NCBI GenBank assembly: GCA_902588975.1
Contig: CACIRJ010000002.1
Location: forward strand, 1-64,000
Reading direction: 5' to 3'
DNA: 64,000 nucleotides
DNA from: an uncultured Pelagibacteraceae bacterium
Lineage (GTDB): Bacteria > Pseudomonadota > Alphaproteobacteria > Pelagibacterales > Pelagibacteraceae
In this document: piece after piece, positions 54,222 through 64,000 of the stretch
How positions within the stretch are numbered: the first letter of the stretch is position 1
Layout of the letters: each line of letters starts with the position of its first letter
The notes under the pieces: generated by a model
The model's input: the letters and a program-made list of their open reading frames with translations, nothing else
Told to the model about the DNA's origin: nothing
Database searches by the model: none
Position numbers and translations under genes: made by a program

Positions 54222-54973
54222 TTATTTAAATTCATAGCAGCCTTTAAAACTCCATCAGTAGTTAAATTAGATTTTATTTTTACTTTTAGTTTTAAAGAAT
54301 TTTTAAACATATTTGCTAATCCGCCAGTAAATATTATTTTATATTTTTTTTTGGTTTGTTTAATAATGGAATGAATTATATTGTCAATCAGACCAGTATA
54401 ACCGAAGAAAAATCCTGAATTAATTGCACTTATAGTATTTTTACCTAAAACATTGTTTAATTTTTTAAATTTTACATTAGGTATTAAGGATGCTTTTTTT
54501 GATAAATTTTCTAATGATAGATTTACTCCAGGGGCAATTACCCCTCCGTTATAACTATTTGCTGAGATTACATCAAAATTAGTTGCTGTCCCAAAATCTA
54601 CTACAATATAATTATTTTTATTATCAATTACTGATATTGCATTAGCTAACCTGTCAGAACCAATTTGTTTTCTATTAACTTTTATACTTAATAATTTACT
54701 TAAATTAAGATTTTTTAATTCATTACAATTTGTATTAAAATATAGTTTAAAATAATTTTTAATTTTCTTGTAACAATTAGGAACAACGGAACAGAATAAA
54801 ATTTGTTTTAATTTTTTATCATATTTTTTCAAAACATTTAAATTTTTTTTTAAATATTTTAAATTCACTTTATTTGTAGATAGTCTGATTTTTTTGACAA
54901 TATTTTTATTTTTGTAAACACAGATTTTTATATCAGTATTTCCAATATCTCCAATAATGTAAAAATTAAGCAT
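54218..54973 (-). CDS. coaX: Type III pantothenate kinase
   Basis: A 251-residue ASKHA-fold kinase for the first step of CoA synthesis. Motifs are IIGDIGNTDIKICVYK (phosphate loop), IGSDRLANAISVID, YIVVDFGTATNFDVIS, and GGVIAPGVNLSLENLSKKASLIP. The ORF-track start is a TTG; the ATG at 54973 (MLNFYIIGDIGN) is preferred and overlaps the birA stop by 8 bases. birA-coaX-rnj after nuoN is a conserved alphaproteobacterial order. Confidence 0.93.
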   Translation of the reverse strand: MLNFYIIGDIGNTDIKICVYKNKNIVKKIRLSTNKVNLKYLKKNLNVLKKYDKKLKQILFCSVVPNCYKKIKNYFKLYFNTNCNELKNLNLSKLLSIKVNRKQIGSDRLANAISVIDNKNNYIVVDFGTATNFDVISANSYNGGVIAPGVNLSLENLSKKASLIPNVKFKKLNNVLGKNTISAINSGFFFGYTGLIDNIIHSIIKQTKKKYKIIFTGGLANMFKNSLKLKVKIKSNLTTDGVLKAAMNLNK

Positions 54974-55484
54974 AATAAGAATATTTTTTTTCAAAGTTAT
55001 TTTTTATAAAATTTATAATTTTAGATTTATTAATTTTTTTATTATATTTATTTATATAAGTAGTTTCATATTCTTTTATTATTGGACTACTTTTTATATT
55101 AATTCCTACTCCAATAATTAGAAATTTAATTTCATTATAATAAATTATTTCTTGAAGAATTCCGCATACCTTTTTATTCATTATTTTTAAATCATTTGGT
55201 AGTTTAATATTAATTTTATATGGAACAATATTTTTTAAAATATTTTTTATTATTTTAAGATTTGAAAATGTAATTTTTTTCAAATGTAAACTTTTGCCAA
55301 TAGGAAAAAAAATCGAAATAAAAAGATTTCCTCTTCTAGAAATCCATTTTTTTCCCCTTTGTCCTTTTCCATTTGTCTGGATATCGCTAGTAATTATACC
55401 TTGTTTTATATTTTTTTTGATTAATCTTATTGCTGTATCATTAGTGCTTTTGACACTCTTATAAGTATATATTTTGAGTTTCAT
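54966..55484 (-). CDS. birA: Biotin--protein ligase, minimal form
   Basis: A 172-residue BirA/LplA-fold ligase attaching biotin to carboxylase carrier proteins. The biotinyl-AMP loop appears as TNGKGQRGKKWISRRGNLFIS, then KLPNDLKIMNKKVCGILQE and IIGVGINI. There is no N-terminal DNA-binding HTH, as usual in Alphaproteobacteria. The C-terminal SH3-like domain of longer homologues (about 240-260 residues) is also missing; the frame simply ends at NNFEKKYSYYA. The start overlaps the nuoN stop by one base. Confidence 0.9.
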   Translation of the reverse strand: MKLKIYTYKSVKSTNDTAIRLIKKNIKQGIITSDIQTNGKGQRGKKWISRRGNLFISIFFPIGKSLHLKKITFSNLKIIKNILKNIVPYKINIKLPNDLKIMNKKVCGILQEIIYYNEIKFLIIGVGINIKSSPIIKEYETTYINKYNKKINKSKIINFIKNNFEKKYSYYA

Positions 55485-56899
55485 TAATTAATGTTTATTT
55501 GTGAAATTATATCTACTATTCCACTTGGATATATAAAATAAGCAAGAATGAAAAAAGTTGATGCTACTAGTGTAAATTTTAAACCTAAACTATGTTTCGA
55601 TTCAAATTTTTCTTTTTCTGGGTCGAAATATATAATTTTGATTATTCTCAGATAATAAAAAGCAGCGATTACTGTTGCTAGCAGTCCAACTATTGCTAAA
55701 AAATACATTTTTTCATTTATTACAGAGACAAAAATATAAAATTTTGCAAAAAAACCAGCTAGCGGTGGTATTCCTGCTAAAGAGAATAACACAACAAGCA
55801 ATGATAATGACAGTAACGGATGATTTTTTGAAAGACCAGATAAATCATCAATATTCTCATAATATTCATCGTTTCGTTTAAGCATAAACAAACAACTAAA
55901 AAATGCTAAATTCATTACAAGATAAATTGTTATATATGTAATAGAGCTTTGTACACCTTGTGTTGTACCTGTAGATAAACCTGCAAGAGCATATCCCATA
56001 TGACTAATTGAGCTGTAGGCTATTAGTCTTTTTAGATTTTTTTGACCAATTGCTGCTACGGCTCCAAATACCATTGATGCAATAGACAAAAATATAATTA
56101 TCATTTGCCACTGATCAACCAATTCATAAAAAGGAATGTAAAGAAATCTAATAAATACAGTTAATGCTGCAATTTTTGGAAGTAATGCGAAAAAGACTGT
56201 TACAGATGTTGGTGAGCCTTGATAAACATCAGGTGCCCACATATGAAAAGGAACAGCAGAAATTTTAAAAGCTAATCCAACTAAAATAAATACTATTCCA
56301 AAAGTTAATCCATATTCTATTTCTTTTGTATTAACCATAATTTGATTAAAATTAGTCGTTTCTGAAAAACCATAAATAAGTGAACACCCATATAATAAAA
56401 GTCCAGATGAAAGAGCACTTAAGACAAAATATTTTAATCCAGACTCTGTTGATAGTAAATTATCTCTATTAAATGATGCTAACACATATAATGCTAGTGA
56501 TTGCAATTCTAATCCCATGTAAAAAACAATAAGATCGTTTGAACTAATCATAACCATCATACCTAAGATTGAGCACAAAATAAGAATTGGATATTCAATT
56601 TTGCTAATTTTACTAATTTGAATATATTTTGATGATGACAGCATTACAAAAATCCCAGACAAAATTAAAAGAATTTTCATAAATCTAGCTAAACTATCAA
56701 TATTGTAACTATTTTTGAATAATGATGATTGAATTTGCGTGTCTAAGTTAATTATTAATGCTAAAGCAGCTACTAAACTTACTGTTGTTAAATTATAAAC
56801 TAGTTGAGAACTATTTTTCTTAAATACCCCAAATATTAATAAAAACATAATCATTATAGATATAAATAACTCTGGAATTATAAGTTGTAGATTTTCCAT
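55484..56899 (-). CDS. nuoN: NADH-quinone oxidoreductase subunit N
   Basis: A 471-residue antiporter-like membrane subunit of complex I with about 14 helices. Diagnostic segments are FYMGLELQSLALYVLASF (conserved Glu), FKISAVPFHMWAPDVYQGSPTSVTVF and KRLIAYSSISHMGYALAGL (conserved Lys). It forms one of the proton-pumping modules. It starts on the nuoM stop (one-base overlap) and is the last nuo gene of the operon. Confidence 0.97.
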   Translation of the reverse strand: MENLQLIIPELFISIMIMFLLIFGVFKKNSSQLVYNLTTVSLVAALALIINLDTQIQSSLFKNSYNIDSLARFMKILLILSGIFVMLSSSKYIQISKISKIEYPILILCSILGMMVMISSNDLIVFYMGLELQSLALYVLASFNRDNLLSTESGLKYFVLSALSSGLLLYGCSLIYGFSETTNFNQIMVNTKEIEYGLTFGIVFILVGLAFKISAVPFHMWAPDVYQGSPTSVTVFFALLPKIAALTVFIRFLYIPFYELVDQWQMIIIFLSIASMVFGAVAAIGQKNLKRLIAYSSISHMGYALAGLSTGTTQGVQSSITYITIYLVMNLAFFSCLFMLKRNDEYYENIDDLSGLSKNHPLLSLSLLVVLFSLAGIPPLAGFFAKFYIFVSVINEKMYFLAIVGLLATVIAAFYYLRIIKIIYFDPEKEKFESKHSLGLKFTLVASTFFILAYFIYPSGIVDIISQININ

Positions 56900-58395
56900 T
56901 ATTCGCCAAATGCTAATTTATTAATCTTATCTAAATCATTCATATCTATCATATTTGCGACTGATACTTCTATAGAGTTAATCAAAGGTTCTGGATAAAA
57001 ACCAAAAAATATAATCGGTAATACTAAAAGCCATAATGTAACAATTTCAAATCTTTTTAAATCAACCATTTTTTTTACATCTTCATTAATTAATTTTCCA
57101 AAAATAATTCTCTTATATAACCAAAGCATATATGCCGCCCCCAAGATCACTCCTAAACTTGCAATCGTTGCTACTAATATATTCTTTTTAAATGCACCCA
57201 TTAAAACTAAAAATTCACCAATAAAACCACTTGTTCCAGGTAATCCAAGAGCTCCTAAAGTAAAAACCATAAAAACTATTGCATACTTTGGCATTATAGA
57301 AACTAAGCCTCCATATCTATTTATTAGTCTTGTATGAAGTCTATCGTAAACAACTCCAACACATAAAAATAGTGCTGCAGATACCAAACCATGACTTATC
57401 ATTTGGAAGATACTTCCTTCTATTCCTTGCTGTGTCATTGTGAAAATACCAAGTGTTACAAATCCCATATGAGCTACGGACGAATAAGCTATTAATTTCT
57501 TCATATCTTCCTGCATTAAGGCGACAAGCGATGTATAAATAATCGCTATCAAACTAAGTGTGTAAACTAAAGGAACAAAATATAATGAAGCATCTGGAAA
57601 TAAACCTAGAGAAAACCTTATAAATCCATATCCTGCCATTTTTAAAAGTATTGCAGCTAGTAAAACTGAACCAGCGGTTGGTGCTTCTACATGAGCATCT
57701 GGTAACCATGTATGCACTGGCCACATTGGTGTTTTAACAGCAAAGGAACTAAAAAATGCTAGCCATAATAAATTTTGGTACTTAGCGTCGATACCTAATT
57801 CATATAACTTAATGACATCTGTTGTACCAGTTATCCAATATATTGATATGATAGCAACCAACATTAAAACCGAACCTAGCAAAGTATATAAAAAGAATTT
57901 AAATGCTGAATAAACTCTTCTTTCTCCACCCCATATACCAATAATTAAAAACATTGGTATTAGACCGGCTTCAAAAAATAAATAAAATACAACTAAATCC
58001 AACGAGCAAAAGACACCAATCATAAACGTTTCGAGTATCAAGATTGCTATTAAAAAATCTTTTAATCTATTTTTAATAGTTGCATTTACAGTTATTACAC
58101 AAATTGGAGTAATAAATGTGGTAAGTAAAATAAATAAAATTGATATCCCGTCTACTCCAACTTTATAATTAACAAATCCTGAAATCCATTCTCTTTGTTC
58201 AACAAACTGAAAGTCAACTATAGATTTATCGAAAACAATCCATAGATATAAAGACAAGAAAAAATTAGCTAAAGTTATAAAAAGGGCAACATATTTGCTG
58301 CTTTGATATTGAGAATTAGACGATCTAACAAAAAATATGAATAAAGCTCCTATTGTTGGAAGTAAAATTAATGAAGATAGAATTGGAAAATTCAT
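56899..58395 (-). CDS. nuoM: NADH-quinone oxidoreductase subunit M
   Basis: A 498-residue antiporter-like subunit of complex I. Characteristic blocks are VVFYLFFEAGLIPMFLIIGIWGG (conserved Glu), FAVKTPMWPVHTWLPDAHVEAPTAGSVLLAAILLKMAGYG, MKKLIAYSSVAHMGFVTLGIF and QMISHGLVSAALFLCVGVVYDR. It lies 1 base after nuoL and pumps protons. Confidence 0.98.
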   Translation of the reverse strand: MNFPILSSLILLPTIGALFIFFVRSSNSQYQSSKYVALFITLANFFLSLYLWIVFDKSIVDFQFVEQREWISGFVNYKVGVDGISILFILLTTFITPICVITVNATIKNRLKDFLIAILILETFMIGVFCSLDLVVFYLFFEAGLIPMFLIIGIWGGERRVYSAFKFFLYTLLGSVLMLVAIISIYWITGTTDVIKLYELGIDAKYQNLLWLAFFSSFAVKTPMWPVHTWLPDAHVEAPTAGSVLLAAILLKMAGYGFIRFSLGLFPDASLYFVPLVYTLSLIAIIYTSLVALMQEDMKKLIAYSSVAHMGFVTLGIFTMTQQGIEGSIFQMISHGLVSAALFLCVGVVYDRLHTRLINRYGGLVSIMPKYAIVFMVFTLGALGLPGTSGFIGEFLVLMGAFKKNILVATIASLGVILGAAYMLWLYKRIIFGKLINEDVKKMVDLKRFEIVTLWLLVLPIIFFGFYPEPLINSIEVSVANMIDMNDLDKINKLAFGE

Positions 58396-58396
58396 A

Positions 58397-60310
58397 TTAT
58401 TTTACTATTAATAAAGTTAATAGAATTGAAAAACCTAGAAGCATTATAAAAGCATACTGATAAATATAACCTGATTGAAACTTTACTGCTTTAAATGAAA
58501 AAAGTTTTATCAAATTTGAAATTCCATCTGGTCCAAATTTATCGATTATTAATCCATCAATTTTTTTCCAGAGAAAAATTCCAAAACTTTTTGAAGGTTT
58601 AATAAAAATCTGATCATATAATTCGTCAAAATACCATTTTTTTTTTAGAAAAATGTAAACTGGCATGTTTATAGAAACTATTTCATCTACGATTTTAGTA
58701 TTTTTAACAAATAGATAATATGACAATGGAATTGTTAGTACCACTAACGTAGGAGTTAAAAACAAAAACCAAGTTGGAGGATGTTCTTTTCCTAACGGTT
58801 CTAGAAATTTTATAGACTCTCCCCAAAAATCATACATTGTATCATGACCAATAAATAATTCTTTAAATAAAAATCCTGAAAAAATTGCACCAACAGCTAA
58901 TAATACTAAAGGTAACATCATGCTTAATGGTGACTCGTGCATTGTATCAATACTAAGATCTTTATTTTTATAATCTCCGTGGAAAGTTTTAAATATTAAT
59001 CTCCATGAGTAAATAGAAGTCATTACAGCAGTTAATACACCTATACCAGCAGCATAAATTCCAAATTTTGTGTCACTTATATAAGCAAATTCAATTATTG
59101 CATCTTTAGAATAAAAACCTGATAAGAAAGGAAATCCTGTTAAAGCTAAGGTGCCTACAACCATTAATGCATAAGTGTAAGGTAATTTTCTAAATACTCC
59201 TCCCATCTTAGTTATATCTTGCTCATCTTTAAATGAATGAATTACTGATCCAGAGCCTAAGAAAAGTAGAGCTTTGAAAAAAGCATGTGTAAATAAATGA
59301 AACATTGCAACATTATATGCACCTACACCAGCTGCAAAAAACATGTATCCCAATTGACTACATGTTGAATAAGCAATAATTTTTTTTATATCTGTTTGCA
59401 CTAAGGCAACTGTGGCTGCAAAAAAAGCTGTGGTCATTCCAACTAATGTGATTAAAGATAAAGCTAATTCTGAATACTCATAAATTGGTGAACATCTAAC
59501 TACTAAAAAAACTCCTGCAGTTACCATTGTCGCTGCATGAATTAATGCTGATACTGGTGTTGGACCTTCCATAGCATCTGGTAACCATGTATGAAGTAAA
59601 AATTGTGCTGACTTTCCCATTGCTCCAATAAAAAGCAGTAAACAAATTAAATCTATTGTATTAAATTCAAAAGATAGAAAATTTATTTTCTGATCTATAA
59701 TTTCAGGTATTTTAAGAAAAACTTCTTCATAATTTACTGTGCCAAAAATATAAAATATTAAAAAAATTCCCAATGCAAAACCAAAGTCTCCAACTCTATT
59801 TACTATAAAAGCTTTAATAGCAGCAGCATTAGCAGTTTCTTTTTTATACCAAAAACCAATTAAAAAGTAAGAACAAAGACCAACCCCTTCCCATCCAAAG
59901 AATAATTGTAAAAAATTATCTGATGTTACTAAGGTTAACATAGCGAATGTAAATAATGATAGATAGGACATAAATCTTGGTTTATGTGGGTCGTGAGACA
60001 TGTAACCAACGGAATAAATATGAACTAAGGAGGAAACTAGAGTAACTACGACTAACATTACTGCAGAAAGAGCATCAACTTTAATTGACCAATTTACATT
60101 TAAAGATCCTGAATTTATCCAAGTTGCGATAATTGCATTATGCTCATATCCTGATGAAACAACTTTAAAAAATACGAACAAAGATAATAATGCAGAAATA
60201 GAAACCAAAACACATGTGATTAATTGAGATAATTTATCACCAATGGTTTTACCAAAGAAACCCGATATGATTGAACCTATTAAAGGTAAAAATAGTATTA
60301 AATATTCCAT
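58397..60310 (-). CDS. nuoL: NADH-quinone oxidoreductase subunit L
   Basis: A 637-residue distal antiporter-like subunit of complex I. Blocks are LQLFFGWEGVGLCSYFLIGFWY, AQFLLHTWLPDAMEGPTPVSALIHAATMVTAGVFLV, KKIIAYSTCSQLGYMFFAAG and FHLFTHAFFKALLFLGSGSVIHS. The long C-terminal lateral helix region and final membrane helix are present (YQYAFIMLLGFSILLTLLIV). The length is normal. Confidence 0.98.
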   Translation of the reverse strand: MEYLILFLPLIGSIISGFFGKTIGDKLSQLITCVLVSISALLSLFVFFKVVSSGYEHNAIIATWINSGSLNVNWSIKVDALSAVMLVVVTLVSSLVHIYSVGYMSHDPHKPRFMSYLSLFTFAMLTLVTSDNFLQLFFGWEGVGLCSYFLIGFWYKKETANAAAIKAFIVNRVGDFGFALGIFLIFYIFGTVNYEEVFLKIPEIIDQKINFLSFEFNTIDLICLLLFIGAMGKSAQFLLHTWLPDAMEGPTPVSALIHAATMVTAGVFLVVRCSPIYEYSELALSLITLVGMTTAFFAATVALVQTDIKKIIAYSTCSQLGYMFFAAGVGAYNVAMFHLFTHAFFKALLFLGSGSVIHSFKDEQDITKMGGVFRKLPYTYALMVVGTLALTGFPFLSGFYSKDAIIEFAYISDTKFGIYAAGIGVLTAVMTSIYSWRLIFKTFHGDYKNKDLSIDTMHESPLSMMLPLVLLAVGAIFSGFLFKELFIGHDTMYDFWGESIKFLEPLGKEHPPTWFLFLTPTLVVLTIPLSYYLFVKNTKIVDEIVSINMPVYIFLKKKWYFDELYDQIFIKPSKSFGIFLWKKIDGLIIDKFGPDGISNLIKLFSFKAVKFQSGYIYQYAFIMLLGFSILLTLLIVK

Positions 60311-60622
60311 TTACCCTTTCAATCTGTCGATTTCTTCAACTCTTATAGTTCCAGAGTTTCTGTAATAAACAACAATAATTGCAAGTCCTATAGCAGCCTC
60401 AGCTGCAGCCACTGTTAATATGAATAATGTGAAAACCTGGCCACTCAAATCGTTAATAAAAATAGAAAAAGATACTAAATTTATATTTACAGCTAAAAGT
60501 ATTAATTCAATACTCATCAATATAACGATAATATTTTTTCTATTTAGAAAAATACCTACAATACCAATTGTGAATATAATAGCAGCAAGAGTTAAATAAT
60601 GTCCGAGACCAATACTAAGCAT
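60311..60622 (-). CDS. nuoK: NADH-quinone oxidoreductase subunit K
   Basis: A 103-residue three-helix subunit. The [28 protein letters not shown] region contains the conserved membrane glutamate, and [27 protein letters not shown] contains the second. It starts inside the end of nuoJ (8-base overlap) and abuts nuoL. Confidence 0.97.
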   Translation of the reverse strand: MLSIGLGHYLTLAAIIFTIGIVGIFLNRKNIIVILMSIELILLAVNINLVSFSIFINDLSGQVFTLFILTVAAAEAAIGLAIIVVYYRNSGTIRVEEIDRLKG

Positions 60623-61247
60623 CTATTTTAACTCCTTTATTATTTTCTACATCAACTAATTCAATACCATCTTTTCTATCTCTAGATATTTGTTTGAAAT
60701 AACTTTGTCTTTTTACTCCAGATCTCTGTCTGAAGGTCAATACAATTGCTCCAATCATAGCTACCAATAAAACCATTCCAGATAATTGAAATAAATGGAT
60801 ATAATCTGTATAGATAACGCTTCCTAAAGATTGAGTATTTGTTAAGTCAGTATTTATTTCAATCGCAATTGAATCTAATAAATCTGGTTTATATTTCCAT
60901 CCACCTATAACAATAATTAATTCAAAAAATATAATTATACTTACTAATAAACCAACTGGAATATGAGAACTTCTTCCACTAGAATTAAACCATTCATTTT
61001 TTTGTTGAGCAACATTTAACATCATAACAACAAACAAAAATAATACTGCCACTGCTCCAACATAAACAATAAGCATTATCATTCCTAAAAATTCGGCACC
61101 AATCATGATAAATAGGCAAGAAATACTAATAAAGTCCAATATTAAAAAAAAAACTGAATTAACTGTGTTTTTTGAAACAGTTACCATAATTGCAGACACA
61201 ATTGCAATTAGTGAAAATATATAAAAGACTATTGCATGAGCAATCAT
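60615..61247 (-). CDS. nuoJ: NADH-quinone oxidoreductase subunit J
   Basis: A 210-residue membrane subunit with five hydrophobic segments. Conserved blocks are [56 protein letters not shown] and [21 protein letters not shown], as in alphaproteobacterial and mitochondrial ND6-type proteins. It lies 3 bases after nuoI. Confidence 0.97.
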   Translation of the reverse strand: MIAHAIVFYIFSLIAIVSAIMVTVSKNTVNSVFFLILDFISISCLFIMIGAEFLGMIMLIVYVGAVAVLFLFVVMMLNVAQQKNEWFNSSGRSSHIPVGLLVSIIIFFELIIVIGGWKYKPDLLDSIAIEINTDLTNTQSLGSVIYTDYIHLFQLSGMVLLVAMIGAIVLTFRQRSGVKRQSYFKQISRDRKDGIELVDVENNKGVKIDA

Positions 61248-61250
61248 TGA

Positions 61251-61736
61251 TTATCTGTGGGAGCTATCGGCATTAATATTTGCTGCTAAAATATTCTCCC
61301 ATCTATCTCCATTCTCTAACAACTTTTCTTTGTTGTAGTAAAGTTCTTCTCTTGTTTCTGTAGCAAATTCGAAATTTGGACCTTGAACAATCGCATCAAC
61401 TGGACAGGATTGTTCGCACAAACCACAATAAATACATTTTAACATATCAATATCATAACGAGTAGTTTTTCTACTTCCATCTTCTCTCTCGCTAGACTCT
61501 ATTGTTATAGCCTGAGCAGGACAAACAGCTTCACATAATTTACAAGCAATACATCTCTCCTCACCATTTGGATAACGTCTTAGCGCATGTTCTCCCCTAG
61601 CTCTCGGACTAATTGAACCTTTTTCAAATGGATAATTAATTGTTTTTTTTGGTTTAAATATTTCTTTTATTGCCATGATTAATCCTGTTAAAAAATCAAT
61701 CATAAAAATTGTTTTGAAAAATCTTATTAAACTCAT
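61251..61736 (-). CDS. nuoI: NADH-quinone oxidoreductase subunit I
   Basis: A 161-residue peripheral-arm subunit with two [4Fe-4S] clusters: C62, C65, C68, C72 ([11 protein letters not shown]) and C101, C104, C107, C111 ([11 protein letters not shown]), with the usual exchange of the fourth ligands. It carries electrons toward quinone. The ORF track starts at a TTG (61760). The ATG at 61736, one base after the nuoH stop and giving [11 protein letters not shown], matches the ~162-residue alphaproteobacterial length. Confidence 0.97.
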   Translation of the reverse strand: MSLIRFFKTIFMIDFLTGLIMAIKEIFKPKKTINYPFEKGSISPRARGEHALRRYPNGEERCIACKLCEAVCPAQAITIESSEREDGSRKTTRYDIDMLKCIYCGLCEQSCPVDAIVQGPNFEFATETREELYYNKEKLLENGDRWENILAANINADSSHR

Positions 61737-61737
61737 T

Positions 61738-62736
61738 CTAATTCCCTGGTAATAAATCAAAATACATTAAAAAACTTGCAGTTAATACTACATAAATTAA
61801 TGAAAATGGTAGAAAAATTTTCCATCCAAGTTTCATTAATTGATCGTACCTGTATCTTGGTACTATTGCTTTTATCAGAGCAAATAAGATAAATAAAAAG
61901 AGTATTTTTAAGATTAACCATATTGGAGCTGGAATAACGTTAAATGGAAATAAATCTATGGGAGATAACCAGCCACCAAGAAATAAAATAGATCCCATTG
62001 CACACATAAGTAAAATGTTAGCATACTCCCCTAACCAAAACATTGCATACATCATTCCAGAGTATTCTGTCTGGTAACCAGCAACTAACTCTGCTTCAGC
62101 TTCGGGCAAATCAAAAGGTGGTCTGTTAGTTTCTGCTAAGGCTGAAATAAAAAATATTATAAACATTGGGAATAGAGGTATTACAAACCATAAATCTTTT
62201 TGAGCTAAAACGATGTCACTAAGATTTAATGAACCTACACAAAGTAATACATTTATAATTATTACACCTATCGAAACTTCATAAGAAACCATTTGAGCAG
62301 CCGATCTAATTGCTCCTAGAAAAGGATACTTTGAATTAGATGCCCATCCACCCATAATTATTCCATAAACACCTAAAGATGAAACTGCAAAAAGATATAA
62401 AATACCAACATTTATATCTGCTAGTACAAATGTTTCACTAAAAGGAATTACTGCCCAAGAAATTAAAGCCAAAGTCATTGTAACTATTGGGGCTAATATA
62501 AATATAACTTTATTTGAGCTTGCTGGTATAATTATTTCTTTAAAAATGTATTTTAATGCGTCAGCTAATGTTTGAAATAATCCAAATGGACCAACAACGT
62601 TAGGACCTCTTCTTTTTTGAACAAATGCCCATACTCTTCTATCTAACCAAACAATCATTGCAACAGATACTAAAACTGGGACCAATAGAAAAAGAATTCT
62701 ATAAATTTGTTCAAAAAATATAAATAGTTCACTCAT
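61738..62736 (-). CDS. nuoH: NADH-quinone oxidoreductase subunit H
   Basis: A 332-residue membrane subunit lining the quinone chamber. Blocks are [101 protein letters not shown] and [15 protein letters not shown]. It overlaps the nuoG stop by one base. Confidence 0.98.
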   Translation of the reverse strand: MSELFIFFEQIYRILFLLVPVLVSVAMIVWLDRRVWAFVQKRRGPNVVGPFGLFQTLADALKYIFKEIIIPASSNKVIFILAPIVTMTLALISWAVIPFSETFVLADINVGILYLFAVSSLGVYGIIMGGWASNSKYPFLGAIRSAAQMVSYEVSIGVIIINVLLCVGSLNLSDIVLAQKDLWFVIPLFPMFIIFFISALAETNRPPFDLPEAEAELVAGYQTEYSGMMYAMFWLGEYANILLMCAMGSILFLGGWLSPIDLFPFNVIPAPIWLILKILFLFILFALIKAIVPRYRYDQLMKLGWKIFLPFSLIYVVLTASFLMYFDLLPGN

Positions 62737-64000
62737 TAATTATCGGTTCCGGTTTTTGGTAAACTCATTCTAATATTTTTACATTCTGACATTGTTTTTG
62801 ATGCTCTTGCTATTACATTGGAGTGATAATAATCAATCTCTTCAGAAATAATTTTTTCTGATTTAAAATTATATTCAGGCACTTTAAAATCAGTTTCATT
62901 TTTATTATTAAGATTTAAATAATTTATTAATGAATCAATAAGTTGATTTTTATCTTTATATAAATTTTTTCTTTTAATGAATGAGGACAATTCATTTATT
63001 ATTTGCCAATCCTCTTTCGCTTCACCTGGTGGATATGATGCCTTGTAGGCTTTTTGTAATTTTCCTTCTAAGTTTGTAAAATAACCATCTTGTTCTGTGT
63101 AAGTAGCACCAGGCAAAATTACATCAGCAATACTTGCACCTTTATCACCGTGACTACCTATATATATTATAAATTCATTTTTTTTCTCAAAATTTAAATC
63201 ATCTTGACCAAATAAAATTAAAATTTCAAATTCGTTGTTTTCTAATTTATCCAATATTTCGTAGCTAGAATTTTTTGACAATACATTTAAGTCGTATGAG
63301 CCTACTGTGGATGAATTTTTTGATAATATGTTTAATGCATTCCAGTCATCGGAAATTTTATCATTTTCTAATAGATAATTTTTGAATTCTTCAAAAATAT
63401 AAGGTGCCGACTTAAGTTTAAGAACTGATTGACCAAAAATTATACTTGGATATTTCGATTTTTTAATTTTTTCTGAAATTTCATGCTTATTATCAACAAT
63501 ATCTTTTATAGTGTCTGTATTATTCGATATAACTTGGTAAGGGTAAGTTAAATCACCAACATCACCTAAAGATATAATTTCTATCTTATTTTTTAAATAA
63601 TTTTTTCTTATTCGTGAGTTTAATATTGTTGCTTCAAATCTTGGATTTGTACCTATTAGAATTATTAAATCACTTTTTTCTATTCCTTCAATTGAACTGT
63701 TAAATAGATAATTACTTCTTACCTTTGTATTAATATATAATTTTTCATATCTGGATTCCAAATTTTTAGACTTGATCGTTTTTTCAAAAAAATCTTTTGC
63801 TGCATATGTGGTTTCCATATTTGTCATATCACCTATAAATCCAGCAATCTTCTCGGACTTTGTTTTTGCAATTCTTTCAGATACAGCTTTAAAAGCTTCG
63901 TCCCAACTTGATGGCTTTAATTTATTATTAATCTTTACATAAGGAGTATCTAATCTTTGATTTTTTAAGCCGTCACATGCATATCTAGTCTTATCAGAAA
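62736..64000 (-). CDS. nuoG: NADH-quinone oxidoreductase subunit G, C-terminal part (runs off window)
   Basis: The ORF track begins at an internal ATG (63827), but the frame is open to the window edge. Upstream codons read [21 protein letters not shown] and then [13 protein letters not shown], the start of the molybdopterin-oxidoreductase-like domain of NuoG. The N-terminal ferredoxin-like cluster domain is therefore outside the window. About 421 codons are visible. The visible part has the degenerate molybdopterin fold ([69 protein letters not shown]) and ends in a short tail before nuoH. Confidence 0.95.
   Translation of the reverse strand, partial: SDKTRYACDGLKNQRLDTPYVKINNKLKPSSWDEAFKAVSERIAKTKSEKIAGFIGDMTNMETTYAAKDFFEKTIKSKNLESRYEKLYINTKVRSNYLFNSSIEGIEKSDLIILIGTNPRFEATILNSRIRKNYLKNKIEIISLGDVGDLTYPYQVISNNTDTIKDIVDNKHEISEKIKKSKYPSIIFGQSVLKLKSAPYIFEEFKNYLLENDKISDDWNALNILSKNSSTVGSYDLNVLSKNSSYEILDKLENNEFEILILFGQDDLNFEKKNEFIIYIGSHGDKGASIADVILPGATYTEQDGYFTNLEGKLQKAYKASYPPGEAKEDWQIINELSSFIKRKNLYKDKNQLIDSLINYLNLNNKNETDFKVPEYNFKSEKIISEEIDYYHSNVIARASKTMSECKNIRMSLPKTGTDN

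Noticed and set aside
1-64000. Mobile element, prophage, CRISPR array, toxin-antitoxin pair or defence island
   Set aside because: No transposase, integrase, phage, Cas or restriction gene, no direct-repeat array and no terminal inverted repeats were seen. The RatA-like protein is a START-domain protein in its usual place after lipA, not part of a toxin-antitoxin pair.

Overview
This window is a gene-dense, AT-rich (by eye roughly 70% A+T) stretch of an alphaproteobacterial chromosome. Gene content, gene order, very short spacers and protein sequences point to a streamlined marine SAR11 (Pelagibacterales)-like organism. That assignment is by pattern recognition; no search was run. There is no stretch over 300 bases without a gene. 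No insertion sequence, phage gene, CRISPR array or rRNA was seen. Most spacers are zero or negative, with stop/start overlaps of the TAATG, TGATG or ATGA type.

Layout. (1) 1-2218: a hairpin, an EamA/DMT permease and a mannose-1-phosphate guanylyltransferase gene (manC) interrupted by a one-base frameshift in an A6 run. (2) 2218-7265: ilvD, valS, tRNA-Cys, tRNA-Asn and a small XRE-type regulator. (3) 7411-11841: a complete general/acidic amino-acid ABC transporter (aapJQMP), with a terminator-like hairpin after aapJ and palindromes upstream of it, then tRNA-Arg. (4) 12074-17991: potassium uptake (trkA, trkH) and the NtrY/NtrX two-component system, all on the minus strand. (5) 18029-20072: ispDF, pgpA and a CinA-type amidase gene on the plus strand. 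(6) 20085-26534: a minus-strand run of tpiA, secG, pyrG, kdsA, eno, ftsB, lipA and a RatA/COQ10-like gene. (7) 26592-33994: a plus-strand run of a PpiD-like chaperone gene, trpEGDC, lexA with a LexA box, and gltX. (8) 33977-45584: a minus-strand block joining translation (rpsB, tsf, frr), undecaprenyl and CDP-DAG synthesis (uppS, cdsA), the MEP pathway (dxr), outer-membrane assembly (bamA, skp) and lipid A synthesis (lpxD, fabZ, lpxA, lpxI, lpxB). A GC-rich structured leader precedes rpsB. (9) 45708-64000: dnaE, lolDC, proS, DUF1467, rnj, coaX, birA and complex I genes nuoN to nuoG; nuoG runs off the window edge.

How the genes fit together. The core is cell-envelope construction (lipid A, Kdo, BamA/Skp, Lol, undecaprenyl-PP, phospholipids) coupled to translation, isoprenoid supply and respiratory complex I. 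Around it lie amino-acid uptake and synthesis (aap, ilvD, trp) with a candidate nitrogen-responsive regulator (NtrYX).

No clearly new multi-gene system was found. The points most worth a second look are the manC frameshift, the rpsB leader, the palindromes before aapJ, the LexA box, and a set of junctions where genes usually interleaved in other Alphaproteobacteria (pyrH, rseP, pdhABC-lpd, moaC/moeA/comEC, gltA, dusB-ntrBC) are absent, with the flanking genes abutting or overlapping.
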